From Verrucomicrobiaceae bacterium (GTDB lineage Bacteria > Verrucomicrobiota > Verrucomicrobiia > Verrucomicrobiales > Verrucomicrobiaceae): 64,000 nucleotides of DNA. A model generated the notes under the pieces. It saw only the letters and a list, made by a program, of their open reading frames with translations. It was not told the DNA's origin and ran no database searches. The stretch covers positions 44,532 to 108,531 of the forward strand of contig JAIXYN010000044.1 in the NCBI GenBank assembly GCA_027490195.1, in the 5' to 3' direction. A program made the position numbers and the translations under genes. Positions 25,039-34,671 of this stretch are shown piece by piece (positions within the stretch are counted from its first letter, which is position 1; each line of letters opens with the position of its first letter).

Positions 25039-25722
25039 GTGAAAATCGGCCCCCTGAAACGCCCGGCGGGCTTCACCAGCTTGGGCTTCCTCGGTTACAT
25101 TGCCATCCTGACCCTGCTGATCATCGGCGGCCAGGGTGTCTATGTGGCGGTGAAGAACCCAGATCCGCTGGAGATCACGGTGGCCGACTACCTTGCCAAG
25201 AAGCCAAACGCCGAATGGATGACGCTGAAGGACGCGCAGATAAGTCTGGTGGAGGCAGCCTACAAGGCACGACTGGGAAGAGTCGCTGAAGTTTTCATCC
25301 CGATACGGCCCATCGGAGAAGCCAGGGAGGCACCGGTTCACATTCTCCTTGCTACGGAGGATCCAGCAGTTGCGGCCGCTTTGCTGGCACTGAGCCAGTC
25401 CAGCACCACGATGAAGAAGAAAGTCGATGCCGCTTCACAGCAGGCAGACAAACTGTTCATGCGGCAGGACATCACCGGCCTAACCCGCTACGGCATCCTC
25501 TACGACCTTTTCATGCGGGCCCGGCTGGCCAAGCTGAACATGAATCTGGCGGAGGATTTCGTGATTTTGAATGACGGCGAGACTCCGAACTTCACGGTGA
25601 ATGTCTGCATGGTGGGCGCAGGTCTGCTGATCTGGTTTCTCATGCTGTGCAGTGCCATGAGTGACGCCCTCTGGCGATGGCGCAGGAGGCGGGCGTTCTA
25701 CCGCCAAAGAAATCAACTGTGA
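25039..25722 (+). CDS. Membrane protein, tandem paralogue 2
   Basis: 227 residues starting with GTG at 25039, supported by AGGAGG at 25029-25034. Same architecture as the gene before it: N-terminal helix, EITVADYLAKKPNAEW, PVHILLATED, HMM-free soluble domain, C-terminal helix. Roughly half of the aligned residues are identical, so this is a local gene duplication that has diverged. Function unknown. Confidence 0.75.
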   Translation: MKIGPLKRPAGFTSLGFLGYIAILTLLIIGGQGVYVAVKNPDPLEITVADYLAKKPNAEWMTLKDAQISLVEAAYKARLGRVAEVFIPIRPIGEAREAPVHILLATEDPAVAAALLALSQSSTTMKKKVDAASQQADKLFMRQDITGLTRYGILYDLFMRARLAKLNMNLAEDFVILNDGETPNFTVNVCMVGAGLLIWFLMLCSAMSDALWRWRRRRAFYRQRNQL

Positions 25723-25735
25723 CAACCAGCCTTCC

Positions 25736-26725
<990 letters not shown>

Positions 26726-26787
26726 GGGGCGATTCTCGCCAGCGGCTCCGATTGCGCAAGGCTCGTTAGTCTATCTGGACGAGAATC

Positions 26788-27018
26788 TCAAGACTCATGA
26801 CCTTGAGGCTCGCCCACATGGGTGATGCGAGTGATGTGCGCGGTGGAAATCCAGTCAAAAAAACCAGCGTCGTCCATCACCACCATCATGCTTCCGGCAG
26901 GATTCAGCATGGCCCAGTCGCCATGGGGCACGGTGTGCACGGCCTGATCCGTGACGTGCAAGCGGAAGGGCTTGAAAGGGCGTGCACGCAAAAGTCGGCG
27001 GATTTCCTCAGCGATCAT
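26788..27018 (-). CDS. Small conserved hypothetical protein
   Basis: 76 residues, with RPFKPFRLHVTDQAVHTVPHGDW, a pattern common to small uncharacterised proteins in Planctomycetes and Verrucomicrobia. It begins with ATG 27018 and has no signal peptide or membrane segment. It stands between moxR and ftsK, with about 110 bases to the latter. Function unknown. Confidence 0.7.
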   Translation of the reverse strand: MIAEEIRRLLRARPFKPFRLHVTDQAVHTVPHGDWAMLNPAGSMMVVMDDAGFFDWISTAHITRITHVGEPQGHES

Positions 27019-27132
27019 GCGGACAAAATAAGGTTTTGAGCCTGGTTTGCCAGAAAATAATTTGGACTGTTTCGAGTTCCCCGCAGGCGGTGACTTCCGT
27101 ATGCATGCAAGCCGGAGGCTCTCACTACGGCA

Positions 27133-29784
27133 TCAATCCATCTGCACCAAAATCTCGCGCGGCTTGGCACCTTCACCGGGGCCGATGATGCCGCGGTCTT
27201 CGAGAATGTCGATCATGCGGGCGGCTTTGCCGTAGCCGAGGCGCAGACGGCGCTGCAGAAGGCTGGTGCTGGCTTTCTTTTCCTGACGGATGACTTCCAG
27301 GCACTTCTCCAAGCATTCCTGCTCGTCGGAGCTGACACCATCTTCATCTCCGTCTTCATCATCGCCAAACTCGCCGCTTTCGTCATCGACTTTGACATCG
27401 AAGACCGGCTTGCCCTGCGCGACGCAATGCTGCACCAGCGCGTGAATTTCGTCGTCGGTAACGAGTGCGCCCTGGCTGCGGATCGGCTGCGCACCGCCGG
27501 GCGGCACGTAAAGCATGTCCCCTTTGCCGACGAGATTTTCCGCGCCTTTGCGGTCGAGAATGACGCGGCTGTCCAGCGCGGAGGACACCTGGAACGCGAT
27601 GCGCGTCGGGATGTTCGCCTTGATGACGCCGGTGATGACGTCCGCACGCGGAGTCTGCGTGGCCACGATGAGGTGAATGCCGGCCGCACGGGCCATCTGG
27701 GTAATGCGGGCGATGGCCACTTCGATGTCCGCAGGCGCGGTCTGCATCAAATCCGCGAGCTCATCGACGATGACGACGATGTAGGGCATGGTGTCAGGAA
27801 TGACGACCTCCTGCCGGCGCGGCGGTGGGGCCTGGGAGTCACCCAGCCAGGTGCCGCTGGCATCCCGCAGTTCGTTGTTCTCGGTATCGCCATCCACGGT
27901 GCCGACTTCGGCGGTCTTCGGAGCTTCGTTTTCCAGTGCAGCCTCTTCGGCGAAAGCTGCGGAGACCAGGGCGTCGTCCACTCCGGCTTTGGTCTTGGGC
28001 TTGGTCTTGACGGCAGTTTGAGCAGGCGCGGGATTGGCAGCAGCGGCGGCATTGCGCGCGGCACGGGCGGCCTCGGCTTCGGCCTTGCGTTTGATGTTGC
28101 GATTGTTGAAGGCTTCGAAATTACGGCAGCCTTCCTGCGCGAAGATCTGGTAGCGGTTCTCCATCTCCTTGACCACCCAGCGCAGGGCCAGCAGCGCCTT
28201 CTTGGGATCCGTCACCACTGGCAGCGCCAGATGCGGCAGTTCCTCGTAGTTCTGCATTTCCACGACCTTCGGGTCGATCATGATGAAGCGCAGCTCGTCC
28301 GGCGCAAAGCGGCAGATCAGGCTGGTGATGATGCTGTTGATGCACACGCTCTTACCACTGCCCGTGGCACCTGCGACGAGCAGATGCGGCATGGCCGCGA
28401 GATCGCCGATGATCGTCTTGCCATACACGTCCTTGCCCAGCGCGACGGGGAGCTTGGACTTGCCGTTGACGAACACATCGTCCTCCAGCAGCTCACGCAG
28501 CGGCACGATGGTCTTCTCTGAGTTTGCCAGCTCGATGCCCACGGTATCCTTGCCGGGAATCGGCGCGAGGATGTTGATGCGCTCGGCGCGTGTGGCGCGT
28601 GCGATGTCCGCGTCCAGGTTGGCAATGCGGCTCACGCGCAGACCATCCACGGGACGCACTTCATAGCGGGTAATTGCCGGACCACGGGTGATGTCTCCTG
28701 GCTCCACCGTGATGCCGAAACTCGCCAGCGCTCTAACGATGGTGGCCTGGATGCCGAGAAGTTCGCTCTTATCCGTGGGCGCACGGTGCGTCTCCTCCGG
28801 CCATTTCAGCAGCTCCATGGAGGGCAGCTTGTAGTCCTTGAAAAGCTTGGTCAGATTTCCCAACGAGCCATGCGGTGCCTGCTCCATTTTCTGCGCACGC
28901 TTCTGTTCCCACACCTCAGCCAGCTTTGGCTTGTCGCTGCGATCATCATGCGCACGCGAGATGGAGGAGTCGATGATCTTCGGCGGCGGCGGATCAAACT
29001 TGAGCGGCAGTTCCATGTTGGTGGCGACCGCAGCAGGGGTGTCTCCGCGCAATTCCGCCGTGCCTTTTTTCTTCTTCCGCAACCCTTCCGGCACTGGCGT
29101 CAGGGTTCCAGGAATCGTGTTCAGGGCTTCTTCGGCCAGCTTTTCCTGGATCAGGCGCTGTGCCTCGCGCTCCGCCTTCCAGCGTGTCAGTTCCAACCGA
29201 ATGTTTTGGATCACGGTCAGCGGATGCTGGCCGGTCACCAGGAAGAGTCCTCCGATGTAAACGGTGCCGAGAACCAGGGTCGCGCCCACCTTGCCCAGCA
29301 GATTTCTCAGAAGGCTGCCGCCGATCACATAGCCCAGCCCGCCCGAACCACCGAGCGGGGTGAAGTGATCCCGCTCACTCAGCAGGCTTTGAACCTCCAG
29401 CAGCGCAGCACCGCTGATGATCATGACAGCAACACCCAGCCAGGCTGCACGCGTGATCTTCATCTTGGAGTGCAGTTTGCAAACGCCGAACCACGTCATG
29501 CTGAAGGGCAGCAGATAGGCCGAAAAGCCCATCAGCCAGAGCATATGCCCTGCTACGAGTGCGCCAATGCGACCGACAAAATTGTACGTGATGTCCCCAG
29601 AAGATTCCGACAGCGCCAGAAAGGACCAAGACGGCAAGTCGCGAGGGTCATACGAGACCAGCGCCAGAATCAGCATGGCCGCCAGCATCAGCAAAAGGAT
29701 GCCGAAAGCGTCATTCCATGGGCTTTCCTTCTCGTCCGTAGATCGGGCGCGAGGGGGACGGGCGGCAGCGGCGGCACGGCTCAT
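27133..29784 (-). CDS. ftsK: FtsK/SpoIIIE-type DNA translocase
   Basis: 883 residues. Four to five N-terminal membrane helices (from about 30 to 200) anchor it at the septum. A linker leads to the motor with Walker A GATGSGKSV (about 470) and Walker B VVIVDELADLM (about 670), and a C-terminal gamma winged helix (LLQRRLRLGYGKAARMIDILEDRGIIG) that reads KOPS-like DNA. It pumps chromosomes during division. The distance between Walker A and B is enlarged by an Ala-rich insert of about 75-90 residues. The chromosome-dimer partner XerC/D is not in the window. Confidence 0.96.
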   Translation of the reverse strand: MSRAAAAARPPRARSTDEKESPWNDAFGILLLMLAAMLILALVSYDPRDLPSWSFLALSESSGDITYNFVGRIGALVAGHMLWLMGFSAYLLPFSMTWFGVCKLHSKMKITRAAWLGVAVMIISGAALLEVQSLLSERDHFTPLGGSGGLGYVIGGSLLRNLLGKVGATLVLGTVYIGGLFLVTGQHPLTVIQNIRLELTRWKAEREAQRLIQEKLAEEALNTIPGTLTPVPEGLRKKKKGTAELRGDTPAAVATNMELPLKFDPPPPKIIDSSISRAHDDRSDKPKLAEVWEQKRAQKMEQAPHGSLGNLTKLFKDYKLPSMELLKWPEETHRAPTDKSELLGIQATIVRALASFGITVEPGDITRGPAITRYEVRPVDGLRVSRIANLDADIARATRAERINILAPIPGKDTVGIELANSEKTIVPLRELLEDDVFVNGKSKLPVALGKDVYGKTIIGDLAAMPHLLVAGATGSGKSVCINSIITSLICRFAPDELRFIMIDPKVVEMQNYEELPHLALPVVTDPKKALLALRWVVKEMENRYQIFAQEGCRNFEAFNNRNIKRKAEAEAARAARNAAAAANPAPAQTAVKTKPKTKAGVDDALVSAAFAEEAALENEAPKTAEVGTVDGDTENNELRDASGTWLGDSQAPPPRRQEVVIPDTMPYIVVIVDELADLMQTAPADIEVAIARITQMARAAGIHLIVATQTPRADVITGVIKANIPTRIAFQVSSALDSRVILDRKGAENLVGKGDMLYVPPGGAQPIRSQGALVTDDEIHALVQHCVAQGKPVFDVKVDDESGEFGDDEDGDEDGVSSDEQECLEKCLEVIRQEKKASTSLLQRRLRLGYGKAARMIDILEDRGIIGPGEGAKPREILVQMD

Positions 29785-29943
29785 GACAAGAATCCGGCAA
29801 CTTTGACAGACGAAATTATTTAAGGCTACCGAAATATTTACCTTGCCTCACTTTTATGAATCGGCTTCGATCCGGATAGGGATGCTGCTTGACCGCAAAA
29901 TTCCTGCGAACATCTTTGTCAGTCGTTACGTCACACCCCACTC

Positions 29944-30378
29944 ATGAAAAACACATTCGCCCTCACCCTCGCCGCCGTGCTCGCCCTCGGCGTCTCCGCC
30001 ACCTCCACTGTCAGCGCTCAGGACGCCGGCAAAGTGGACTTTGAAAAGCAGATTCTCCCCATCCTGAAGGAAAGCTGCTTCAAGTGCCATGAGAAGGAGC
30101 ACGAAGACAACGGCAAGATGAAGAAGCCCAAAGGTGGCCTGCGTCTTGATGGTGCTGCTGTCATCATGAAAGGCGGCAAAGAATATCCGGAAGAAAACGT
30201 CGTGGCCGGCAAGCCTGACGCCAGCTGGCTGGTGAAGACCATGGCCCTTCCTGACACCGACGACCTGGCCATGCCTCCTGAAGGCAAGGGCGACCGCATC
30301 TCCCCGGCCAACATCGACCTCATCAAGAAGTGGATCACTGAAGGTGCCAACTTCGGAGCCTGGAAGGGCGTTGAGTAA
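29944..30378 (+). CDS. Exported planctomycete-type cytochrome c
   Basis: 144 residues: signal peptide ending SAQ-DA, then one haem motif C45-F-K-C48-H49 and the block GGLRLDGAAVIMKGGK, then a late PPEGKGDRISPANIDLIKKWI in which a Met may serve as sixth ligand. This is the PSCyt1-type domain, here stand-alone. Probably periplasmic electron carrier. A strong terminator follows. Confidence 0.88.
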   Translation: MKNTFALTLAAVLALGVSATSTVSAQDAGKVDFEKQILPILKESCFKCHEKEHEDNGKMKKPKGGLRLDGAAVIMKGGKEYPEENVVAGKPDASWLVKTMALPDTDDLAMPPEGKGDRISPANIDLIKKWITEGANFGAWKGVE

Positions 30379-30406
30379 ATTTGAGTCACAACATCTCACC
30401 ACGGAG

Positions 30407-30436
30407 GGCGGAGCCTTGGCTCCGCCTTTCTTTTTT
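30407..30436 (+). terminator. Rho-independent terminator of cytochrome gene
   Basis: GGCGGAGCC (30407-30415), loop TT, GGCTCCGCC (30418-30426), then TTTCTTTTTTCC. It lies 29 bases after the stop codon and before the methyltransferase start. Confidence 0.93.
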
Positions 30437-30442
30437 CCATTC

Positions 30443-31483
30443 ATGAACACTCCTTTTCGTTTCACCACCTGCCGGGCCGGATCTGAAGCCACCCTCAAGC
30501 GCGACATCGCCAGCCACTTCGTCGGTGAACTCACGCCTGCGTTCATGAAGCCGCAGTTCATCACTTGGAAGGTGAAGCATCCAGGCTTCAGCCCGCCGAA
30601 AAACCTCAGCCACTTTGCGCGGGTCAGCGGCACCTCGATCGGTCAGTGCAAAACGATCGCCGAACTCGTGGAGCACGCCCGCACTCTCGGCCCCAAGCCG
30701 CTGCGCCTGCATGTTTTCCCGCGCCTCACCGCCGAAGACGGCGTGGAAGCCGCCACCTGGCAGCGCATCGACTTGCACACTGCTGAAATCACCGCCGCTC
30801 TCGGGCAGGCGGGGGTCGCGCTGGAAACCGCCCCTAACATCGCGCATGGCGATCTGATTCTCGATGTCATCGTCGGCGAGACACCCGAAGAGCCGCTCTT
30901 CCTCGGCTACCACGAACACCAGTCCGGCATGCACACGCATCCGGGCGGCCTGCCCCGCATCGCGCTGCCCGCCGATGTGCCCTCACGCGCCTGGCTCAAG
31001 CTCGAACAAGCGCTCGCCTGGCGCGGCTGGGACCAACTCGATCTTCAAGGACAGACCGCCCTCGACCTAGGCTGTGCCCCCGGCGGAGCCACCTATGCGC
31101 TGATCCAGCGCGGCATGAACGTCCTCGGCATCGATACCGGCGAAATGGACCCGCGCGTGCTTGATCTGGCAAAGGCCAAGGGCGTGCGCTTTGACCACTG
31201 GCGCACCGCCGCAGGCCGGCTCAATCTCACCGCCCTGCCGCGCGAAGCCGCCCTGCTGCTGTGCGACATCAATCTCGCCCCGCCGCTGGTGATTCCCGAG
31301 ATCCAACGCATTCAGGATGCCGTGCAGGCACGGCGGCTCATCCTCACGATCAAGCTCAACACCCCAGCCTTGGAGGACCGCGCCCACGAGTTCATCGACA
31401 CCATTCGAGACTTCGCCCCCGCACCCGTGTTTGCCACGCAGCTTGCGGGCAATCGGCGGGAAATTTGCATCTGCGCCGGTTAA
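30443..31483 (+). CDS. FtsJ-like ribose 2'-O-methyltransferase (RlmM-like)
   Basis: 346 residues from ATG 30443; the longer frame would run through the terminator. N-terminal THUMP-like region, then a Rossmann methyltransferase: SRAWLKLEQAL (catalytic-Lys region), SAM motif LDLGCAPGGATYALIQRG, LGIDTGEMD and a late LILTIKLNTPALED with a second Lys. Domain order resembles RlmM, which modifies C2498 of 23S rRNA. Target inferred by resemblance only. It follows its own promoter region after the cytochrome terminator. Confidence 0.8.
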   Translation: MNTPFRFTTCRAGSEATLKRDIASHFVGELTPAFMKPQFITWKVKHPGFSPPKNLSHFARVSGTSIGQCKTIAELVEHARTLGPKPLRLHVFPRLTAEDGVEAATWQRIDLHTAEITAALGQAGVALETAPNIAHGDLILDVIVGETPEEPLFLGYHEHQSGMHTHPGGLPRIALPADVPSRAWLKLEQALAWRGWDQLDLQGQTALDLGCAPGGATYALIQRGMNVLGIDTGEMDPRVLDLAKAKGVRFDHWRTAAGRLNLTALPREAALLLCDINLAPPLVIPEIQRIQDAVQARRLILTIKLNTPALEDRAHEFIDTIRDFAPAPVFATQLAGNRREICICAG

Positions 31484-32529
31484 GCCCGCAGCGGCACCAC
31501 CTTGCGGTCAAGATTATGGGTCGCGTGAATGCGGCGGACGGTCCCGCTGCGTGAACGCATCAAAATAGAGTGTGTTTCCACGCCATGCCCGACGAGGCGG
31601 CAGCCGGGCAGCAGAGGACTGTCGCTGATGCCGGTGGCGCAGAATAGGGCGCTCTCCCCGACGATGAGCTCATGCACGCGGAAGACCTGCTCCATCTCAG
31701 CGGCCGGTGTATAGGCCGCGACTTCGGCGCGATGCGCTTCATCGTGAAACCACATGCGCAGTTGCATGTCTCCCCCGAGGCATTTCAGCGCGGCAGCGGC
31801 CAGAATGCCTTCGGGAGAACCGCCCATGCCCACGTAGAGATCGCAACTGGACTCCGGCATCGAGGGCGCGACCGCCGCAGCGATGTCGCCATCCGTTACC
31901 ATTCTCAAGGCAGCTCCGGAACGGCGGATCTGCTCCACAATGTCGTGATGTCGCGGACGATCCATGGTCGAAACCACGAGGTCGCGCTCACGTTTGCCCA
32001 AGGCCTGGGCCACAAAGGTAATGACCTCCTGCAGCGGCATGTCGAGGAAGCAGCGGTCTCCCCTGCCCTCCAGCGCCTTCTTCACCGCCGGCCCGTAGGC
32101 GATCTTGTGGCTGTAGAAGCTCGGAATGCTCTTCATCGCGCAGGGCGCGCCATCAGGGATCTGCGCCGCCGCGATGACGGAGATGCTGTTAGGCAGGCCT
32201 TTGGCGATGTTGCTTGTGCCATCAATGGGATCGAGAGCGATATTGAAGCGAGGCGATCCATCCCGCCAGGTGCCAAGGTGTTCACCCACGAAAATGCCGG
32301 GCGCATTGTCCTTGATGCCTTCTCCGATCACCACCTCACCACGAATGTCGAGGATGTCGAAGACGCCATATATCGCGCTGCAGGCCGCACCATCGGCGAG
32401 TTCTTTTTCCCCCCGACCAAGCCAGTGAATGGCCTGCAGGGCCGCGTTTTCCGTGGCACGCACGAATTCAAATTCGAGGATGCGTTCCAGATCGTGAGTA
32501 CTGCGAAGCGGTGGTAAAGACGAGGACAT
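31480..32529 (-). CDS. glpX: Fructose-1,6-bisphosphatase class II
   Basis: 349 residues from ATG 32529 (MSSSLPPLRSTHDLER). Motifs: ATENAALQAIHWLGRGEKELAD, metal-binding LDPIDGTSNIAKGLPNSI, MDRPRHHDIVEQIR and MGGSPEGILAAAALKCLGGD, which identify GlpX. It hydrolyses fructose-1,6-bisphosphate in gluconeogenesis. It ends 4 bases over the convergent methyltransferase stop and is the last gene of a minus-strand set with mutM and the TA pair. Confidence 0.95.
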   Translation of the reverse strand: MSSSLPPLRSTHDLERILEFEFVRATENAALQAIHWLGRGEKELADGAACSAIYGVFDILDIRGEVVIGEGIKDNAPGIFVGEHLGTWRDGSPRFNIALDPIDGTSNIAKGLPNSISVIAAAQIPDGAPCAMKSIPSFYSHKIAYGPAVKKALEGRGDRCFLDMPLQEVITFVAQALGKRERDLVVSTMDRPRHHDIVEQIRRSGAALRMVTDGDIAAAVAPSMPESSCDLYVGMGGSPEGILAAAALKCLGGDMQLRMWFHDEAHRAEVAAYTPAAEMEQVFRVHELIVGESALFCATGISDSPLLPGCRLVGHGVETHSILMRSRSGTVRRIHATHNLDRKVVPLRA

Positions 32530-32569
32530 GGCTGATGGTGCGGCAGAAATGCCAGAAGGCCGTGAAAAG

Positions 32570-33388
32570 TCACGATCCCTTTTGGCATTTCGGGCAAAAG
32601 AACGTCGAGCGCTGCCCCTGAACGATGCGCTTGATCTCCGTTTTGCAGACGCGGCAGGGCTCACCAGCCCGATCATAAACGCGCAGCGTCAGCTTGAAGT
32701 AGCCAGGCTCGCCGCTCTCGTTCAAAAAGTCCCGCAGCGTGGTGCCACCCATTTCGATGGAAGCCGCCAGCACCTCGCGGATGGCCTTCACCAGTTTCCC
32801 AAGCTTCGGCTTCGTCACCTTCCCCGCAGCCTGCCGAGGGTTGATGCCCGCCATGAAGAGGGACTCGCTGGCGTAGATATTGCCGACACCGACGACCACA
32901 TGCGCATCCATGATCACCTGCTTGATCGCAGCCGTCTTGCCCTTGCAGGCAGCGTGCAGATGCTCCGCGGTGAACTCATCCCCCAGCGGCTCGGGGCCGA
33001 GGTCTTTGAGCAGTGCATGCAGCATGGGATCCCCCTCAAGCCACAACGCCGCGCCGAAGCGACGCGGATCGTGCAGCCGCAGTTGCTTGCCGCCCTCCAG
33101 CGTGATTGCCAGATGATCGTGCTTCTTGAACGGCGTCTCCGCCGGCAGCACCCGCAGATTTCCCGACATGCCGAGGTGCAGTAAAAGCGTGCCCTTGGCG
33201 GTGCCAAACAGCAGGTACTTCGCCCGGCGCGAGCCCGTCTCAATCCGGCAGCCTTCGAGTTCATGAATCGTGTCCGGCACCGGCCAGCGCAGCCGCTTGT
33301 CCCGCACGATCACCTCCCGCACCCGTTTGCCAATCACATACGGCGAGACCCCGCGCAGAGCGGTTTCGACTTCGGGGAGTTCAGGCAT
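32570..33388 (-). CDS. mutM: Formamidopyrimidine-DNA glycosylase
   Basis: 272 residues. It starts PELPEVETALRG, with catalytic Pro and Glu after processing of Met, contains a conserved HLGMSG block and the Lys-bearing beta-turn, GVGNIYASESLF helix-two-turn-helix and a C-terminal zinc finger (CRVCKTEI...CPKC). It excises oxidised purines such as 8-oxoguanine. The gene begins 10 bases after the DUF3368 stop, and glpX follows at 40 bases. Confidence 0.96.
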   Translation of the reverse strand: MPELPEVETALRGVSPYVIGKRVREVIVRDKRLRWPVPDTIHELEGCRIETGSRRAKYLLFGTAKGTLLLHLGMSGNLRVLPAETPFKKHDHLAITLEGGKQLRLHDPRRFGAALWLEGDPMLHALLKDLGPEPLGDEFTAEHLHAACKGKTAAIKQVIMDAHVVVGVGNIYASESLFMAGINPRQAAGKVTKPKLGKLVKAIREVLAASIEMGGTTLRDFLNESGEPGYFKLTLRVYDRAGEPCRVCKTEIKRIVQGQRSTFFCPKCQKGS

Positions 33389-33398
33389 GGTGGTGAAT

Positions 33399-33875
33399 TT
33401 ACAATTGCGAACGGATGGCGTCGAGCACCGAAGGAGAGACGCGGAAGTTGGTTTCTTGGGTCAGCTTGAAGACAGCCTGTTCAAAATCGAGCAGTTGATG
33501 TCGGGCGGCATCTGCAATGACGGCAAGAATACCCGAGACACGAAATCCAAGGCGCTGGGCGATCTGACGGCCTTTACGTTCATCCATAAGCAGTAAATCA
33601 GCGGCCTGCTCATGGGCCAAGCGTATGGCGGCTACCTCACCCTCATCCAGGCGGGCGAGTTCACTGTGAGTCCATGACGAAACCGACGTGACAACGAACA
33701 GCCAATCTGGTGGTTTGGCAGTCCAAGCCCGCAGCAGAGCGGGTGACATCGAATGCTGACATTCAGCGAGCACTTCCGGCGGGCAAAGAATGCGGCCATA
33801 AAGCACTGGCAGCACATCGACATGACCGATAGCGACGAGGTAACGCAGCGGAGAAGTGTCGCTGATGACAATCAC
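33399..33875 (-). CDS. DUF3368 PIN-domain toxin
   Basis: 158 residues. The PIN fold is read from ISDTSPL (first Asp), LDEGEVAAIRLA (Glu) and LLMDERKGR (Asp), with the DUF3368 C-terminal helix. It is likely an RNase toxin. Its start overlaps the stop of the UPF0175 gene upstream by 4 bases, so it is translationally coupled to it. Confidence 0.88.
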   Translation of the reverse strand: MIVISDTSPLRYLVAIGHVDVLPVLYGRILCPPEVLAECQHSMSPALLRAWTAKPPDWLFVVTSVSSWTHSELARLDEGEVAAIRLAHEQAADLLLMDERKGRQIAQRLGFRVSGILAVIADAARHQLLDFEQAVFKLTQETNFRVSPSVLDAIRSQL

Positions 33876-34138
33876 GCAGCACTGAGAGCGCGAAGGTTGT
33901 TCAGATCCTCCATCACTTCACTGGCACTCGGATCAGGCCAGGCACCGTGTGCGGCAAGAAAGTCCTCCGTCTCCCAACGCGAGGCATGGCCGAGCAGCTC
34001 CCGAATTTCCGCGGTCGAGAACGTGCCGGAACGGTAAGCCTGCACGGCGTAGCCTTCAATAAAACGTCGGTGCACCTCATCCACCGCACTGCCAATGGAG
34101 GCAGCAAGGCTGTCCGGGATGGTCATGGTGAGTGTCAT
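33872..34138 (-). CDS. UPF0175 antitoxin
   Basis: 88 residues: TIPDSLAASIG, AVQAYRSGTFSTAEIRELLGHASRWETEDFL, the helix-turn-helix-like core of UPF0175. It precedes the PIN toxin with a 4-base overlap, as expected of an antitoxin. It probably autoregulates the pair; no operator is clearly visible. Confidence 0.88.
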   Translation of the reverse strand: MTLTMTIPDSLAASIGSAVDEVHRRFIEGYAVQAYRSGTFSTAEIRELLGHASRWETEDFLAAHGAWPDPSASEVMEDLNNLRALSAA

Positions 34139-34197
34139 GCGTCAAATTACGGTCCCGATCCGACCTGACAAGCATTTGCTCAGTGAGTTTCAGCACA

Positions 34198-34635
34198 CTA
34201 CTTCCCCTCCAACGCCTGCTCCAGCGCTCTCCACGCGAGCATGGCGCACTTCACGCGCTGCGGGAACTTTTGCACGCCTTCGAGGAGAATGAGTTCGCCG
34301 AGGGCGTCTTCGTTGGCGGGGGTGCCGTCTCCCATGACGACGCGGCGGAAGTCTTCGCGCACGGCGGCGGCTTCTTCCTTGGACTTGCCTTTGATCTTCT
34401 GCGTCATCATGGAGGCGCTGGCCTGGCTGATGGCGCAGCCCTGGCCGGTGAACTTGAGGTCGTCGATGTGGCCGTTGTCGGAGACCTTGACCCAGACGTC
34501 GATCTCGTCGCCGCAGGAAGGATTGTCGCCATGGGCATGGAGACATGGCTGAGGGAGTTCGCCGCTGTTGCGCGGGTTCCGGGAGTGATCGAGGATCACC
34601 TGCTGGTAGAGGTCGCGGAGGTCGTCAGAGAGCAT
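34198..34635 (-). CDS. sufU: SufU-type Fe-S cluster assembly protein
   Basis: 145 residues. The three cysteines of the NifU/SufU fold occur in NPSCGDEI, GQGCAISQASAS and VKCAMLAWRALE, and the Asp in GDEI completes the zinc/cluster site. An insert between the second and third Cys region supports SufU over IscU. It accepts sulfur from SufS. It lies downstream of sufS with a 36-base gap holding a hairpin. Confidence 0.93.
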   Translation of the reverse strand: MLSDDLRDLYQQVILDHSRNPRNSGELPQPCLHAHGDNPSCGDEIDVWVKVSDNGHIDDLKFTGQGCAISQASASMMTQKIKGKSKEEAAAVREDFRRVVMGDGTPANEDALGELILLEGVQKFPQRVKCAMLAWRALEQALEGK

Positions 34636-34653
34636 GGTCAGAAAACGTATAGC

Positions 34654-34670
34654 ACAGGCTGGCAGCCTGT
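34654..34670. repeat. Hairpin in the sufS-sufU gap
   Basis: ACAGGCT and AGCCTGT form a 7-base stem with a 3-base loop, immediately beyond the sufS stop codon. It may attenuate transcription into sufU; the phrase also looks like a REP unit. Confidence 0.5.
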
Positions 34671-34671
34671 C

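Noticed and set aside
27427..28521. A 364-codon frame antisense to ftsK
   Set aside because: Covers the FtsK motor motifs on the minus strand; no independent support.
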